From Pseudorhodoplanes sp. (lineage in GTDB: Bacteria; Pseudomonadota; Alphaproteobacteria; Rhizobiales; Xanthobacteraceae), in the NCBI GenBank assembly GCA_032027085.1, contig JAVSMS010000001.1, positions 3,385,693-3,449,692 on the forward strand: a DNA stretch of 64,000 bases. The letters are read 5' to 3'. Positions 50,629 through 61,399 of the stretch are shown piece by piece. Numbering within the stretch: position 1 is the first letter of the stretch; the number at the start of each line of letters is the position of its first letter. Both the position numbers and the translations under genes were made by a program. The notes beneath the pieces were generated by a model. The model was not told the origin of the DNA, did not search any database, and saw only the letters and a program-made list of their open reading frames with translations.

Positions 50629-51129
50629 ATGATCGCGATGGCATCCAACGGCACCATGTGGTGGCAGAAATGGGGAAACGCAGCGCAGATCGCTGCGGCG
50701 TTGGTCGCTGCCATCGGTTTCGCCGCGGTTCTTCTGCAATTCAACGAACTGCGACACAACAACCGGGCCACGAGCGCGCGTCAGGTCTATCTCGGCTATC
50801 TCGATCTGGAATTCAGGTACCCCGAGTTCACCGCACCCGATTACGACGCCATCAAGGCCGGCAATCAGGCCACACGGCTTCGTTACGAGTCGTTTGTGTC
50901 TTATCTGCTTTATGCGTGCGAAGAATCGCTGACCGCCTTCGCAGGATTGAAGGAATGGCAGAATTCCTGCGAGGGCGACGTCTCCGCTCATCTGCCGTTT
51001 CTGTGCGAGAAGTCCGTCCAGGAGCCGGGCTTCCTCAAGACCTATAGCGACAAGACGCAGAGCTTCGTGAAGGCGGCGATGGCCGCCGCGGGCGTGACGC
51101 CTCCCGACTGCAAGTTGAGAAAGACATGA
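50629..51129 (+). CDS. Membrane-anchored protein of unknown function between nuoF and nuoG
   Basis: A 166-residue protein with one N-terminal membrane helix (NAAQIAAALVAAIGFAAVLLQF) and a predicted helical soluble domain containing HNNRATSARQVYLGYLDLEFRYPEF in parts. Three Cys (YACEES, NSCEGD, PDCKLRK) lie in the C-terminal half, with FLCEKS as a fourth. I do not recognise a named family with certainty; similar single-helix proteins of unknown function occur in many genomes. It starts 13 bp after nuoF and ends 4 bp before nuoG, so it is co-transcribed. Starts at 50629, 50638 and 50656 are possible. Confidence 0.7.
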   Translation: MIAMASNGTMWWQKWGNAAQIAAALVAAIGFAAVLLQFNELRHNNRATSARQVYLGYLDLEFRYPEFTAPDYDAIKAGNQATRLRYESFVSYLLYACEESLTAFAGLKEWQNSCEGDVSAHLPFLCEKSVQEPGFLKTYSDKTQSFVKAAMAAAGVTPPDCKLRKT

Positions 51130-51133
51130 CGCG

Positions 51134-53212
51134 ATGACCAAACTCATCGTTGACGGCACCGAAATCGACGTACCGGCGGAATATACGCTGCTGCAGGCTT
51201 GCGAGGCGGCAGGCGCCGAGATTCCGCGCTTCTGCTTCCATGAGCGGCTGTCGATTGCCGGCAATTGCCGCATGTGCCTGGTCGAGCTCGTGGGCTCGCC
51301 GAAGCCGGTCGCGTCCTGCGCCTGGGCCGTACGCGACTGCCGGCCGGGGCCGAACGGCGAGCCGCCGGTCGTCAACACCCGCACGCCGATGGTGAAGAAG
51401 GCGCGCGAAGGCGTGATGGAATTCCTGCTGATCAATCATCCGCTTGATTGCCCGATCTGCGATCAGGGCGGCGAGTGCGATCTGCAGGACCAGGCCATGG
51501 CCTATGGCGTCGATAGCTCGCGCTTTTGGGAGAACAAGCGCGCGGTCGAGGACAAGTATATTGGCGTCTTGGTCAAGACCTCGATGAACCGCTGCATCCA
51601 TTGCACCCGGTGCGTCCGTTTTGTGACCGAGGTCGCCGGTGTTCCGGAGCTCGGCGCCATCGGCCGCGGCGAGGACATGGAGATCACCACCTATCTCGAA
51701 AGCGCGTTGACCTCCGAGCTGCAAGGCAACGTGGTCGACCTTTGCCCGGTGGGTGCGCTGACCTCCAAGCCTTACGCTTTCGTGGCGCGGCCGTGGGAGC
51801 TGAACAAGACCGAATCCATCGACGTGATGGACGCTGTCGGTTCGGCCATTCGGATCGATACGCGCGGCCGCGAGGTGATGCGCATTCTGCCGCGCAACAA
51901 TGACAACGTGAACGAGGAATGGATTTCCGACAAGACGAGGCACGTTGTCGACGGCCTGCGCTCGCAGCGTCTGGATACCCCGTATATCCGGGAAGCCGGC
52001 CGCTTGCGCCCCGCCACCTGGAACGAGGCCTTCGCGCTGATCGCCATCAAGGTGAAGGATGCACGTCCCGATCGGATCGGCGCGATTGCAGGTGATCTTT
52101 GCGCGGTCGAAGAGATGTTCGCGCTCAAGGATTTGATGATGCGGCTCGGATCGAAAAACCTCGACGCGCGCCAGCGCGGCTCGATGATCGATCCGCGCTG
52201 GGGCCGCGCGCTTTACACATTCAATGCGACCATTCCGGGCATCGAGAAAGCGGACGCCGCCTTGATCGTCGGGTCAAATCCGCGTCACGAGGCGGCGATC
52301 CTCAATGCGCGCATTCGCAAGCGCTGGCGCATGGGACATTTCCCGATCGGTCTGATCGGCGAACGCGTCGATCTCACCTATCCATATCACTATCTCGGTG
52401 CCGGCCCCGACAGCCTCGCGGAAGTTGCGGCAGGGAGGGGCGATTTCTTCGATATTCTAAAGGACGCACAGCGTCCGTTGCTGATCCTCGGCGCCGGCGC
52501 GCTGGCCCGCAACGACGGTCCGCGCATCGCCTCGCTCGCTGCCCGCGCGGCGCTGAAGATCGGAGCTGTCAAGGATGACTGGAACGGCTTCTCGGTGCTG
52601 CACAGCGCGGCCTCCCGCGTCGGTGCGCTGGATATCGGCTTTGTCCCGGGCGACCACGCGCAGACCGCGTTGCAGATGGCCGATACCGGAAATCTCGACG
52701 TCTTGTTCCTGCTCGGCGCCGACGAGATCGACGTCATGCCGGGCGCCTTCGTTGTCTATATCGGCTCGCATGGCGATGCCGGCGCCCATCGCGCCGATGT
52801 CATTCTGCCCGGTGCCGCCTATCCGGAGAAATCCGGCATCTATGTCAACACCGAAGGCCGCGTGCAGATGGCGGCCCGCGCCGCGTTCCCGCCCGGCGAC
52901 GCGCGCGAGGACTGGGCCATCATCCGCGCGCTGTCCGAACATCTCGGGCACAAGCTTGGCTATGACTCGCTTGCGCAATTGCGCCAGACTCTGTTCGCCG
53001 CGCATCCGCACATGATGCGGGTTGATCAGGTCGAGCCGGGCGATCCGGGTGACGTGCGGCGCATGGCGCAGGTCGACGGCGCGCCCGACAAGGCGCCGTT
53101 CACGTCGGTGATTGAAGATTTCTACCTTACAAATCCCATCGCCCGTGCCTCCGCGGTGATGGCCGAATGCTCGGCCCTTGCGGAAGGCCGGCGCAACGTG
53201 GCGGCGGAGTAG
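51134..53212 (+). CDS. nuoG: NADH-quinone oxidoreductase subunit G
   Basis: A 692-residue 75-kDa subunit. The N-terminal ferredoxin domain carries [2Fe-2S] ligands ([19 protein letters not shown] in two blocks), the His-Cys N5 site and N4 ([36 protein letters not shown]), followed by a molybdopterin-oxidoreductase-like domain without cofactor ligands. Length is that of the short alphaproteobacterial and mitochondrial form. ATG 51134 follows the guest gene. Confidence 0.96.
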   Translation: MTKLIVDGTEIDVPAEYTLLQACEAAGAEIPRFCFHERLSIAGNCRMCLVELVGSPKPVASCAWAVRDCRPGPNGEPPVVNTRTPMVKKAREGVMEFLLINHPLDCPICDQGGECDLQDQAMAYGVDSSRFWENKRAVEDKYIGVLVKTSMNRCIHCTRCVRFVTEVAGVPELGAIGRGEDMEITTYLESALTSELQGNVVDLCPVGALTSKPYAFVARPWELNKTESIDVMDAVGSAIRIDTRGREVMRILPRNNDNVNEEWISDKTRHVVDGLRSQRLDTPYIREAGRLRPATWNEAFALIAIKVKDARPDRIGAIAGDLCAVEEMFALKDLMMRLGSKNLDARQRGSMIDPRWGRALYTFNATIPGIEKADAALIVGSNPRHEAAILNARIRKRWRMGHFPIGLIGERVDLTYPYHYLGAGPDSLAEVAAGRGDFFDILKDAQRPLLILGAGALARNDGPRIASLAARAALKIGAVKDDWNGFSVLHSAASRVGALDIGFVPGDHAQTALQMADTGNLDVLFLLGADEIDVMPGAFVVYIGSHGDAGAHRADVILPGAAYPEKSGIYVNTEGRVQMAARAAFPPGDAREDWAIIRALSEHLGHKLGYDSLAQLRQTLFAAHPHMMRVDQVEPGDPGDVRRMAQVDGAPDKAPFTSVIEDFYLTNPIARASAVMAECSALAEGRRNVAAE

Positions 53213-53216
53213 GGCG

Positions 53217-54242
53217 ATGGCTGAATTCTTCACCGCCTATATCTGGCCGCTGATCATCATGGTGGCGCAGAGCCTGCTGTTGATGGTCATCCTGCTCGTG
53301 GCCATCGCCTATGTGCTCTATGCCGACCGCAAGATCTGGGCAGCGGTGCAGATCCGGCGTGGCCCGAACGTTGTCGGGCCCTGGGGTCTGTTCCAGTCCT
53401 TCGCCGATCTTCTGAAATTCGTGCTGAAGGAGCCGGTCATCCCGGCCGGCTCCAACAAGGGCGTGTTCTTGCTTGCGCCGTTCGTGACCTGCTTGTTGTC
53501 GCTGGCGGCCTGGGCGGTGATCCCGGTGCATCAGGGCTGGGTGATCGCCGATATCAATGTCGGTATCCTCTACATCTTCGCGATCTCCTCGCTCAGCGTC
53601 TACGGCATCATCATGGGCGGCTGGGCGTCGAACTCGAAATACCCGTTCCTCGCCGCGCTCCGTTCCGCCGCGCAGATGGTTTCCTACGAAGTCTCGATCG
53701 GCTTCGTGATCATCACGGTCCTTCTCTGCGCCGGCTCGCTTAATCTGAGCGCGATCGTCGAGGCGCAGAACGGGTCCTGGGGCCTGTTCAACTGGTACTG
53801 GCTGCCGCTGTTGCCGATGTTCGTGATCTTCTTCGTCTCGGCGCTGGCGGAAACCAACCGCCCGCCCTTCGACCTGGTGGAAGCAGAATCGGAACTCGTC
53901 GCCGGCTTCATGGTCGAATACGGCTCGACCCCGTATATGATGTTCATGCTCGGCGAATACGTGGCCATCGCCACGATGTGCGCCATGGCCACCATCCTGT
54001 TCCTGGGCGGCTGGCTGCCGCCGGCGCCGTTCGCCCCCTTCACCTGGGTGCCTGGCGTCGTCTGGTTCACGTTGAAATGCCTGTTCATGTTCTTCCTTTT
54101 CGCCATGGCGAAGGCGATCGTACCGCGTTATCGCTACGACCAGTTGATGCGGCTCGGCTGGAAAGTGTTCCTGCCGATCTCGCTGGCGGCGGTCGTCATC
54201 GTGGCCGGCGTTCTGCAATTCGCCGGTCTGGCGCCGAAATGA
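53217..54242 (+). CDS. nuoH: NADH-quinone oxidoreductase subunit H
   Basis: A 341-residue membrane subunit at the arm junction that forms part of the quinone chamber, with eight helices. Signature blocks: [39 protein letters not shown] and [21 protein letters not shown] (Glu-rich loop), each conserved. ATG 53217 is four bases after nuoG. Confidence 0.97.
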   Translation: MAEFFTAYIWPLIIMVAQSLLLMVILLVAIAYVLYADRKIWAAVQIRRGPNVVGPWGLFQSFADLLKFVLKEPVIPAGSNKGVFLLAPFVTCLLSLAAWAVIPVHQGWVIADINVGILYIFAISSLSVYGIIMGGWASNSKYPFLAALRSAAQMVSYEVSIGFVIITVLLCAGSLNLSAIVEAQNGSWGLFNWYWLPLLPMFVIFFVSALAETNRPPFDLVEAESELVAGFMVEYGSTPYMMFMLGEYVAIATMCAMATILFLGGWLPPAPFAPFTWVPGVVWFTLKCLFMFFLFAMAKAIVPRYRYDQLMRLGWKVFLPISLAAVVIVAGVLQFAGLAPK

Positions 54243-54250
54243 GGTCTGCG

Positions 54251-54739
54251 ATGCGATTGGATCAGGCAGCGCGTTCGGTTTTCCTGACGGAATTCGTGCA
54301 GGCCTTCTTTCTCGGCATGCGCTATTTCTTCCAGGCCAAGCCCACGCTGAACTATCCGCACGAGAAGGGACCGATCTCGCCGCGTTTCCGTGGCGAGCAT
54401 GCGCTGCGTCGTTATCCGAACGGTGAAGAACGCTGCATCGCTTGCAAGCTGTGCGAGGCGATCTGCCCGGCGCAGGCGATCACGATCGAAGCCGGCCCCC
54501 GCCGCAATGACGGCACCCGCCGCACCACGCGCTACGACATCGACATGGTGAAGTGCATCTATTGCGGGTTCTGCCAGGAGGCCTGCCCGGTGGATGCCAT
54601 CGTCGAGGGTCCGAATTTTGAATTCTCCACCGAGACCCGCGAAGAACTCTATTACGACAAGGAACGTCTGCTCGCGAACGGCGATCGCTGGGAGCGGGAA
54701 ATCGCCCAGAACATCCGGCTCGACGCGCCATACCGGTAA
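54251..54739 (+). CDS. nuoI: NADH-quinone oxidoreductase subunit I
   Basis: A 162-residue ferredoxin-like subunit that holds clusters N6a and N6b. Two [4Fe-4S] motifs are intact: [12 protein letters not shown] and [16 protein letters not shown]. The N-terminus includes the FFLGMRYFF amphipathic helix that contacts the membrane arm. ATG 54251 gives the family start, eight bases after nuoH. Confidence 0.97.
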   Translation: MRLDQAARSVFLTEFVQAFFLGMRYFFQAKPTLNYPHEKGPISPRFRGEHALRRYPNGEERCIACKLCEAICPAQAITIEAGPRRNDGTRRTTRYDIDMVKCIYCGFCQEACPVDAIVEGPNFEFSTETREELYYDKERLLANGDRWEREIAQNIRLDAPYR

Positions 54740-54747
54740 GCCCGCTC

Positions 54748-55359
54748 ATGATCCCCTCCTTGTTCTTTTATCTCTTTGCGACCATTTGCATCGCCTCAGC
54801 GCTGATGGTGATCGCCTCGCGCAATCCGGTGCATTCGGTGCTGTATCTGATCCTCGCTTTCGTCAACGCGGCGGGACTGTTCCTGCTGCTCGGCGCCGAA
54901 TTCCTCGCCATGATTCTGGTTGTGGTTTACGTCGGCGCGGTGGCGGTTCTGTTCTTGTTCGTCGTAATGATGCTCGACGTCGATTTCGCTGAACTGCGCG
55001 AGGGCTTTCTGCAATATCTGCCGGTGGGCGCGCTGGTCGGAGTGATCTTCCTCGCCGAAATCTTGCTTGTGGTCGGTGCCGTCAGCATCACCGGCGGCAC
55101 CCCGCGTGTGATCGCCGAGCCGATCCCCGCCGATCTCAGCAACACCGAAGCCATCGGTCTCGTGCTCTATACGAAGTATCTCTATTTCTTCCAGCTCGCC
55201 GGTGTCGTGCTGCTTGTCGCCATGATCGGCGCCATCGTGCTGACGCTGCGCCATCGCGTCGGCATCAAGCGCCAGAGCATTTCCGCGCAGGTCGCGCGCA
55301 CGCCGGCGACCGCAATCGAAATCCGCAAGGTCAAGTCGGGGCAGGGGCTGGACGCATGA
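54748..55359 (+). CDS. nuoJ: NADH-quinone oxidoreductase subunit J
   Basis: A 203-residue membrane subunit with five helices. The conserved third helix, in [20 protein letters not shown], contains the pi-bulge region. NuoJ works in the proton-path junction with NuoA and NuoK. Its stop overlaps the nuoK start by four bases. Confidence 0.95.
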   Translation: MIPSLFFYLFATICIASALMVIASRNPVHSVLYLILAFVNAAGLFLLLGAEFLAMILVVVYVGAVAVLFLFVVMMLDVDFAELREGFLQYLPVGALVGVIFLAEILLVVGAVSITGGTPRVIAEPIPADLSNTEAIGLVLYTKYLYFFQLAGVVLLVAMIGAIVLTLRHRVGIKRQSISAQVARTPATAIEIRKVKSGQGLDA

Positions 55360-55664
55360 TCGTTGGATTGGGACATTACCTGTCGGTTGCCGCCGTCCTG
55401 TTCACGCTCGGGATTCTCGGCATCTTTCTCAACCGCAAGAACATCATCATCATCCTGATGTCGATCGAATTGATCCTGCTCTCGGTCAACATCAACTTGG
55501 TCGCGTTCTCGAGCTTCCTCGGCGACATCACGGGCCAGATTTTCGCGCTCCTGGTGCTGACTGTCGCCGCCGCCGAAGCCGCGATCGGGCTTGCCATTCT
55601 CGTCGTCTATTTCCGCAATCGCGGCTCCATCGCGGTTGAGGACGTCAATCTCATGAAGGGCTGA
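55356..55664 (+). CDS. nuoK: NADH-quinone oxidoreductase subunit K
   Basis: A 102-residue membrane subunit with three helices, related to MrpC. The conserved Glu in [11 protein letters not shown] and the second in [11 protein letters not shown] are both present; these are needed for proton pumping. The ATG overlaps nuoJ by four bases. Confidence 0.96.
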   Translation: MIVGLGHYLSVAAVLFTLGILGIFLNRKNIIIILMSIELILLSVNINLVAFSSFLGDITGQIFALLVLTVAAAEAAIGLAILVVYFRNRGSIAVEDVNLMKG

Positions 55665-55671
55665 ACCAGCG

Positions 55672-57600
55672 ATGTATCAGGCGATCGTTTTCCTGCCGCT
55701 CATCGGCTGCCTGATCGCGGGCCTGTTCGGCCGCGTCATCGGCGCGCGCCCGTCAGAGCTCGTCACCACCATCCTGCTCTTTGCCTCGATGGTGCTGTCC
55801 TGGATCACGCTCGTGCAGGTCGGCTTTGGCCATCATGAAGAACGCGTCGTCCTGTTCAACTGGATGACCTCGGGCAGCCTGAAGGTCGACTGGGCGTTGC
55901 GCGTCGACGCGCTCACCGCTGTGATGCTGGTCGTGGTGACGACCGTTTCCGCGCTCGTGCACCTTTATTCCATCGGCTACATGCACGAGGATCCGCACCG
56001 TTCACGCTTTTTCGCCTATCTGTCGCTGTTCACCTTCGCCATGCTGGCGCTGGTCACCGCGGACAATCTCGCTCAGCTGTTCTTCGGCTGGGAAGGCGTC
56101 GGCCTCGCGAGCTATCTCCTGATCGGCTTCTGGTATCACAAGCCTGAGGCGAACGCCGCCGCCATCAAGGCCTTCGTGGTCAACCGGGTCGGCGATTTCG
56201 GTTTCGCGCTCGGCATCATGGCCGTGTTCATGATGGTGGGCTCGATCGATTTCGACATCATTTTTGCGCAGGCGCCGGCTTTGGTCGGCAAGACCATCAA
56301 TTTCTTCGGCTGGCACGTCGATGCGCTGACCCTGATCTGCCTGTTCCTGTTCATGGGCGCCATGGGCAAGTCGGCGCAGTTCCTGCTGCACACCTGGCTG
56401 CCGGATGCCATGGAAGGCCCGACGCCGGTTTCCGCGCTCATCCATGCCGCCACCATGGTCACCGCCGGCGTGTTCATGGTCGCGCGGCTGTCGCCGCTGT
56501 TCGAGCTTTCGCCGGTCGCACTGACGGTCGTCACCTTCTTCGGCGCAACCACGGCTTTGTTCGCGGCGACGATCGGCCTCGTGCAAAACGACATCAAGCG
56601 CATCGTCGCCTATTCGACCTGTTCGCAGCTTGGCTACATGTTCGTCGCCATGGGCGTCGGCGCCTATTCCGTCGGCATGTATCACCTGTTCACGCACGCC
56701 TTCTTCAAGGCGCTGCTGTTCCTTGGCTCCGGCTCGGTGATCCATGCGATGCATCACGAGCAGGACATCCGTCACATGGGCGGGCTGAAGGACAAGATTC
56801 CCTTCACCTACTGGATGATGGTGATCGGCACCTTGGCGCTCACCGGCTTCCCCTTTACCGCCGGCTATTTCTCAAAGGACGCCATCATCGAAGCCGCCTA
56901 TGCCGGCAAGAATCCGATGGCGGTCTATGCCTTCGCCTGCACGGTCGCGGCGGCGCTGTTGACGTCATTCTATTCCTGGCGCCTGATTTTCAAGACCTTC
57001 CATGGCAAGCCGCATGACCATCATCACTATGACGAGGCCCATGAAAGCCCGTTGGTGATGCTGGTGCCGCTTGCTGCGCTGGCCACCGGCTCGATCCTCG
57101 CCGGCTGGCCGTTCTACGAATATTTCGCCGGTCATCACGTCGCGGACTTCTTCCGCGAGTCGCTGAAATTCGGGCAGGGCAACACGATCCTCGACGACAT
57201 GCATCACGTGCCGCTCATGGTTGTCGTCACGCCGACGGTGATGATGGTGATCGGATTCCTGATCGCGTATCAGTTCTACATCCGCAGCCCCGAAACGCCG
57301 GTCAGGCTCGCGCGCGAACATCCCGTGCTGTACCGGTTCCTGCTCAACAAGTGGTATTTCGACGAGCTGTACGAGCTCATCTTTGTGCGCCCTGCCAAAT
57401 GGCTCGGCTACACGCTCTGGAAGCGGGGCGACGGCTGGCTGATCGACGGCTTCGGTCCGGACGGCGTTTCCGCGCGGGTGCTGGACGTGACACGCGGCGC
57501 GGTACGGCTGCAAAGCGGTTACCTCTATCACTATGCCTTTGCCATGCTGATCGGTGCCGCGTTGCTGATCACCTGGTTCATGTTTGCCGGAGCGCACTGA
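55672..57600 (+). CDS. nuoL: NADH-quinone oxidoreductase subunit L
   Basis: A 642-residue antiporter-like proton-pumping subunit with about 16 helices and the long lateral helix at the C-terminus. Conserved elements include [46 protein letters not shown] in blocks (with the key Lys) and [14 protein letters not shown] His-rich loop ([10 protein letters not shown]) lies near residue 450. It lies seven bases after nuoK. Confidence 0.97.
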   Translation: MYQAIVFLPLIGCLIAGLFGRVIGARPSELVTTILLFASMVLSWITLVQVGFGHHEERVVLFNWMTSGSLKVDWALRVDALTAVMLVVVTTVSALVHLYSIGYMHEDPHRSRFFAYLSLFTFAMLALVTADNLAQLFFGWEGVGLASYLLIGFWYHKPEANAAAIKAFVVNRVGDFGFALGIMAVFMMVGSIDFDIIFAQAPALVGKTINFFGWHVDALTLICLFLFMGAMGKSAQFLLHTWLPDAMEGPTPVSALIHAATMVTAGVFMVARLSPLFELSPVALTVVTFFGATTALFAATIGLVQNDIKRIVAYSTCSQLGYMFVAMGVGAYSVGMYHLFTHAFFKALLFLGSGSVIHAMHHEQDIRHMGGLKDKIPFTYWMMVIGTLALTGFPFTAGYFSKDAIIEAAYAGKNPMAVYAFACTVAAALLTSFYSWRLIFKTFHGKPHDHHHYDEAHESPLVMLVPLAALATGSILAGWPFYEYFAGHHVADFFRESLKFGQGNTILDDMHHVPLMVVVTPTVMMVIGFLIAYQFYIRSPETPVRLAREHPVLYRFLLNKWYFDELYELIFVRPAKWLGYTLWKRGDGWLIDGFGPDGVSARVLDVTRGAVRLQSGYLYHYAFAMLIGAALLITWFMFAGAH

Positions 57601-57601
57601 C

Positions 57602-59164
57602 ATGGCGAGCTGGCCCATTCTTTCCGTCACTACCTTCCTGCCGCTTGTCGGCGTTCTCTTCCTCATGGCGCTGCGCGGCGAGGACGAGGCGGCGAAGCGC
57701 AATGCGCGCTGGATCGCGCTGTGGACGACGATCGTTACCTTCGCCCTGTCGCTGATGCTGGTCTGGCGCTTCGATCCGACGACGGCCGATTTCCAGTTCG
57801 TCGAGAAGGCGCGCTGGCTCGGCGGGTATGCCTCCTATCACATGGGCGTCGACGGCATTTCGCTGCCGCTCGTGATCCTCACCACGGCGATCATGCCGTT
57901 CTGCATCATCGCCAGCTGGGATTCGGTGGAGAAGCGCGTCAAGGAATACATGATCGCGTTCCTCGTGCTGGAAGTGCTGATGATCGGCACCTTCTCGGCG
58001 CTCGATCTCGTGCTGTTCTATCTGTTCTTCGAAGGCGGCCTCATTCCGATGTTCCTGATCATCGGCATCTGGGGTGGCCAGCGCCGCGTCTATGCCAGCT
58101 TCAAGTTCTTCCTCTACACGCTCGCCGGCTCGGTGCTGATGCTGCTCGCCATCATGGCGATGTACTGGAGCGCGGGCACGACCGACATTCCGACGCTGAT
58201 CAAGCACGACTTCCCGCACAGCCTGCAGACCTGGGTATGGCTCGCCTTCTTCGCGTCCTTCGCGGTGAAGATGCCGATGTGGCCGGTGCACACTTGGCTG
58301 CCGGATGCTCACGTGGAAGCGCCGACAGCGGGCTCCGTCATCCTCGCGGCCATTCTGCTGAAGATGGGCGGCTACGGGTTCCTGCGCTTCTCGCTGCCGA
58401 TGTTCCCGCTGGCATCGGCCGATTTCGCGCCGCTGGTTTTCGTGCTCTCGGTGATTGCCATCATCTACACCTCGCTGGTGGCGATGATGCAGGAGGACAT
58501 GAAGAAGCTGATCGCCTATTCGTCGGTCGCCCATATGGGCTTCGTCACCATGGGCATCTTCGCCGTTACCTCGCAGGGCGTCGGCGGCGGCATCTTCCAG
58601 ATGGTGTCGCACGGAATCGTGTCGGGCGCGCTCTTCCTCTGCGTCGGCGTCGTTTACGACCGCATGCATACCCGCGAGATCGCAGCCTATGGCGGTCTCG
58701 TGGAGCGCATGCCGCTTTATGCGGCGGCCTTCATGATCTTCACCATGGCGAATGTCGGCCTTCCGGGAACCTCCGGCTTTGTCGGCGAGTTTCTGACGCT
58801 CATCGGCACCTTCAGGATCAACATTCCAGTAGCCACCCTGGCGACAACCGGCGTCATCCTCTCTGCCGCCTACGCGCTCTGGCTCTACCGCAAGATAATC
58901 TTTGGCAAGCTCGAAAAGCCGTCGCTGATCAACATCCAGGATCTCAACTATCGAGAGGTCCTCGTTCTGGGGCCGCTTGTCGTCCTGACGGTGCTGTTCG
59001 GCTTCTATCCGAAGCCAGTGCTCGACATGTCGGCGGTGTCGGTCGAGTCGCTGATCGCCAACTACAATCAGGCGGTGAACGGCAAGAAGACCGCCACGAC
59101 CAAGCAGGAAGACGCGGACCACGCGATGCCGCGGCAACATACGCAGTTTCTTGTCCGGGATTGA
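57602..59164 (+). CDS. nuoM: NADH-quinone oxidoreductase subunit M
   Basis: A 520-residue antiporter-like proton-pumping subunit. Conserved blocks: [45 protein letters not shown] (shown in part) and [13 protein letters not shown]. The C-terminal 30 residues are a hydrophilic tail. ATG 57602 (MASWPILS) overlaps nothing and starts one base after the nuoL stop. Confidence 0.97.
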   Translation: MASWPILSVTTFLPLVGVLFLMALRGEDEAAKRNARWIALWTTIVTFALSLMLVWRFDPTTADFQFVEKARWLGGYASYHMGVDGISLPLVILTTAIMPFCIIASWDSVEKRVKEYMIAFLVLEVLMIGTFSALDLVLFYLFFEGGLIPMFLIIGIWGGQRRVYASFKFFLYTLAGSVLMLLAIMAMYWSAGTTDIPTLIKHDFPHSLQTWVWLAFFASFAVKMPMWPVHTWLPDAHVEAPTAGSVILAAILLKMGGYGFLRFSLPMFPLASADFAPLVFVLSVIAIIYTSLVAMMQEDMKKLIAYSSVAHMGFVTMGIFAVTSQGVGGGIFQMVSHGIVSGALFLCVGVVYDRMHTREIAAYGGLVERMPLYAAAFMIFTMANVGLPGTSGFVGEFLTLIGTFRINIPVATLATTGVILSAAYALWLYRKIIFGKLEKPSLINIQDLNYREVLVLGPLVVLTVLFGFYPKPVLDMSAVSVESLIANYNQAVNGKKTATTKQEDADHAMPRQHTQFLVRD

Positions 59165-59167
59165 TCG

Positions 59168-60604
59168 ATGACAGCATCCGCCCAAATCCCCAATCTGCTG
59201 CCGGTCTTTCCGGAGATCGTCCTCGTCGCCGGCGCGCTGCTGCTATTGATGTTCGGGGCCTATCGTGGCGAGCGCGCGTCACTGACGATCTATACCGGTG
59301 GCATCATGTTGCTGATTGCAGCGGCGGCGATCGTGCTTTGGCTGCCGGCCGGCAGGGTCGTCACGTTCAATGGCAGTCTGGTGCTGGATGACTTCGCACG
59401 CTTCCTGAAGGTGCTGGCCTTTGGGGGCTCCGCGGTCGCGCTTCTGATGTCGCTCGACTATTTCCGCAATGAGAAGCTTCTCAAATTCGAATATCCGGTT
59501 CTGGTGCTGCTCGCGACCGCCGGCATGGGCGTACTCGTGTCCGCGGGCGATCTGATCGCGCTCTATCTCGGGCTCGAGCTGATGAGCCTGTCGCTCTACG
59601 TCATCGCCGCCTTCCATCGGGATTCCGTGCGCTCGACCGAAGCGGGCCTGAAATATTTCGTCCTCGGCGCTTTGTCGTCTGGCATGCTGCTTTACGGTGC
59701 CTCGCTGATTTACGGCTATACCGGCACCGTCGCCTTCGGCGGCATCGCCAAGGTGGTGGCGCAGAGCGAGCTCGGCGTCACCTTCGGCCTTGTCTTCATC
59801 CTGGCCGGGCTTTGCTTCAAGGTCTCGGTGGTTCCGTTCCACATGTGGACGCCCGATGTCTATGAAGGCGCGCCGACTCCTGTGACGGCGTTCTTCGCAT
59901 CGGCACCAAAGGTCGCCGCCATGGCGATCTTTATGCGCGCCGTCGTCGTTGCGTTTCCGACCATCGCGGTGCAGTGGCAGCAGATTCTGGTCTTCGTCGC
60001 CATTGCGTCGATGGCGCTCGGCGCCTTTGCTGCCATCGGTCAGCGCAATATCAAGCGTCTGATGGCCTATTCCTCGATCGGGCATATGGGCTTTGCGCTG
60101 GTCGGCCTCGCCGCCGGTACCCAGGAAGGTGTGCAGGGCGTCCTGGTCTATATTGCGATTTATCTCGCGATGACGCTTGGCACCTTCGCCTGCATCCTGT
60201 CGATGAAACGCCCGGGCGGCATGGTGGAAGAGATTTCCGATCTCGCCGGGCTCTCGCGGACCAGCCCGGGAATGGCGTTCCTCTTCGCCATGCTTCTGTT
60301 CTCGCTCGCCGGCATCCCGCCGCTCGCGGGATTCTTTGCCAAGTTCTATGTGTTTCTCGCTGCGATCAATGCCGGGCTTTACACGCTGGCGGTGATCGGT
60401 GTTCTCACCAGCGTCATCGGCGCCTATTACTATCTCGCCATCGTCAAGGTCATGTATTTCGACGAGCCGCAGAAGAGTTTCGATCCGATGCCGCGCGAGC
60501 AGGTTGTCGTCCTGGGGGTCGCCGGCCTGTTCAATCTTCTTTTCTTCGTCTATCCGGCGCCGCTGCTGGACGCCGCGACGGCCGCGGCCAAGTCACTCTT
60601 CTGA
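59168..60604 (+). CDS. nuoN: NADH-quinone oxidoreductase subunit N
   Basis: A 478-residue antiporter-like subunit, the last of the complex I genes here. Visible blocks: YLGLELMSLSLYVIAAF, KVSVVPFHMWTPDVYEGAPTPVTAFFA (Lys and Trp-x-Pro-Asp-x-Tyr), and RLMAYSSIGHMGFALVG. Together NuoL, M and N account for three of the four proton channels. Confidence 0.97.
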   Translation: MTASAQIPNLLPVFPEIVLVAGALLLLMFGAYRGERASLTIYTGGIMLLIAAAAIVLWLPAGRVVTFNGSLVLDDFARFLKVLAFGGSAVALLMSLDYFRNEKLLKFEYPVLVLLATAGMGVLVSAGDLIALYLGLELMSLSLYVIAAFHRDSVRSTEAGLKYFVLGALSSGMLLYGASLIYGYTGTVAFGGIAKVVAQSELGVTFGLVFILAGLCFKVSVVPFHMWTPDVYEGAPTPVTAFFASAPKVAAMAIFMRAVVVAFPTIAVQWQQILVFVAIASMALGAFAAIGQRNIKRLMAYSSIGHMGFALVGLAAGTQEGVQGVLVYIAIYLAMTLGTFACILSMKRPGGMVEEISDLAGLSRTSPGMAFLFAMLLFSLAGIPPLAGFFAKFYVFLAAINAGLYTLAVIGVLTSVIGAYYYLAIVKVMYFDEPQKSFDPMPREQVVVLGVAGLFNLLFFVYPAPLLDAATAAAKSLF

Positions 60605-60607
60605 GAC

Positions 60608-61399
60608 ATGGCATTCGCGCTCGGGCCGCGGGCGGCGCAGGCAGGCTACCGTCTTGCCGGATATGACAGCATTGGCTCGACCAATACCGAAGCGCTGCAG
60701 CGCAGCCGCGCCGGGGAGCGCGGGCCGTTATGGATCGCGGCGCGTGCGCAAACGCAGGGGCGCGGCCGGCGCGGACGCACCTGGAGCAGCCCGGAAGGCA
60801 ATCTCGCCGCCAGCTTGCTGATGACAGTCAATGCGCCGCTGTCTCTCGGCGCGACATTGGGATTTGTGGCGGGACTTGCGCTGTGGCGGGCGATTGAGAA
60901 TTGCACCAGCGGACTTTCGGTGGCCTTGAAATGGCCGAATGATGTGCTCGCTGATGGCAGGAAATTCGCGGGCATTCTTCTCGAATCGGAAAGCGGCGAT
61001 GCACCGGCCATTGTGGTGATTGGCATGGGCGTGAATATCGTGTCCGCACCGCATGACGTTCCGTTTCCGGCGGTGTCCCTGCACGCGCTCGGCCAGAACG
61101 TCGGCGCCGAACATGTTTTTGCGGAGTTGTCCGATGCCTGGGTCGATTTCTACGCGATATGGGACAATGGTCGCGGCATTGACGCGATCCGCGCGCAATG
61201 GCTGACCCATGCGGCCGGGCTCGGCCGGGAAATCACGATCCGAACGGGGGATACGACGTTGCAGGGCATTTTCCGCACGCTGGATGAGCAGGGCCGTCTG
61301 GTGTTGCAGACGGCCGATGGTGCGCAGGTTCCGGTGGCGGCGGGCGATGTCTATTTCGGGCCGGTTGCCACCAGTTCTATCGACGCGAGGCCGCATTGA
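60608..61399 (+). CDS. birA: Biotin--[acetyl-CoA-carboxylase] ligase
   Basis: A 263-residue biotin protein ligase that activates biotin as the adenylate and loads it onto carboxylase carrier domains. The core motif GRGRRGRTWSSP, the SIGSTNTEA substrate loop, and WPNDVLADGRKFAGIL followed by GMGVNI are present. No N-terminal helix-turn-helix exists, so it is ligase only and not a repressor. It lies three bases after nuoN, the usual order in Rhizobiales, and its stop overlaps the RNase J start. Confidence 0.95.
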   Translation: MAFALGPRAAQAGYRLAGYDSIGSTNTEALQRSRAGERGPLWIAARAQTQGRGRRGRTWSSPEGNLAASLLMTVNAPLSLGATLGFVAGLALWRAIENCTSGLSVALKWPNDVLADGRKFAGILLESESGDAPAIVVIGMGVNIVSAPHDVPFPAVSLHALGQNVGAEHVFAELSDAWVDFYAIWDNGRGIDAIRAQWLTHAAGLGREITIRTGDTTLQGIFRTLDEQGRLVLQTADGAQVPVAAGDVYFGPVATSSIDARPH

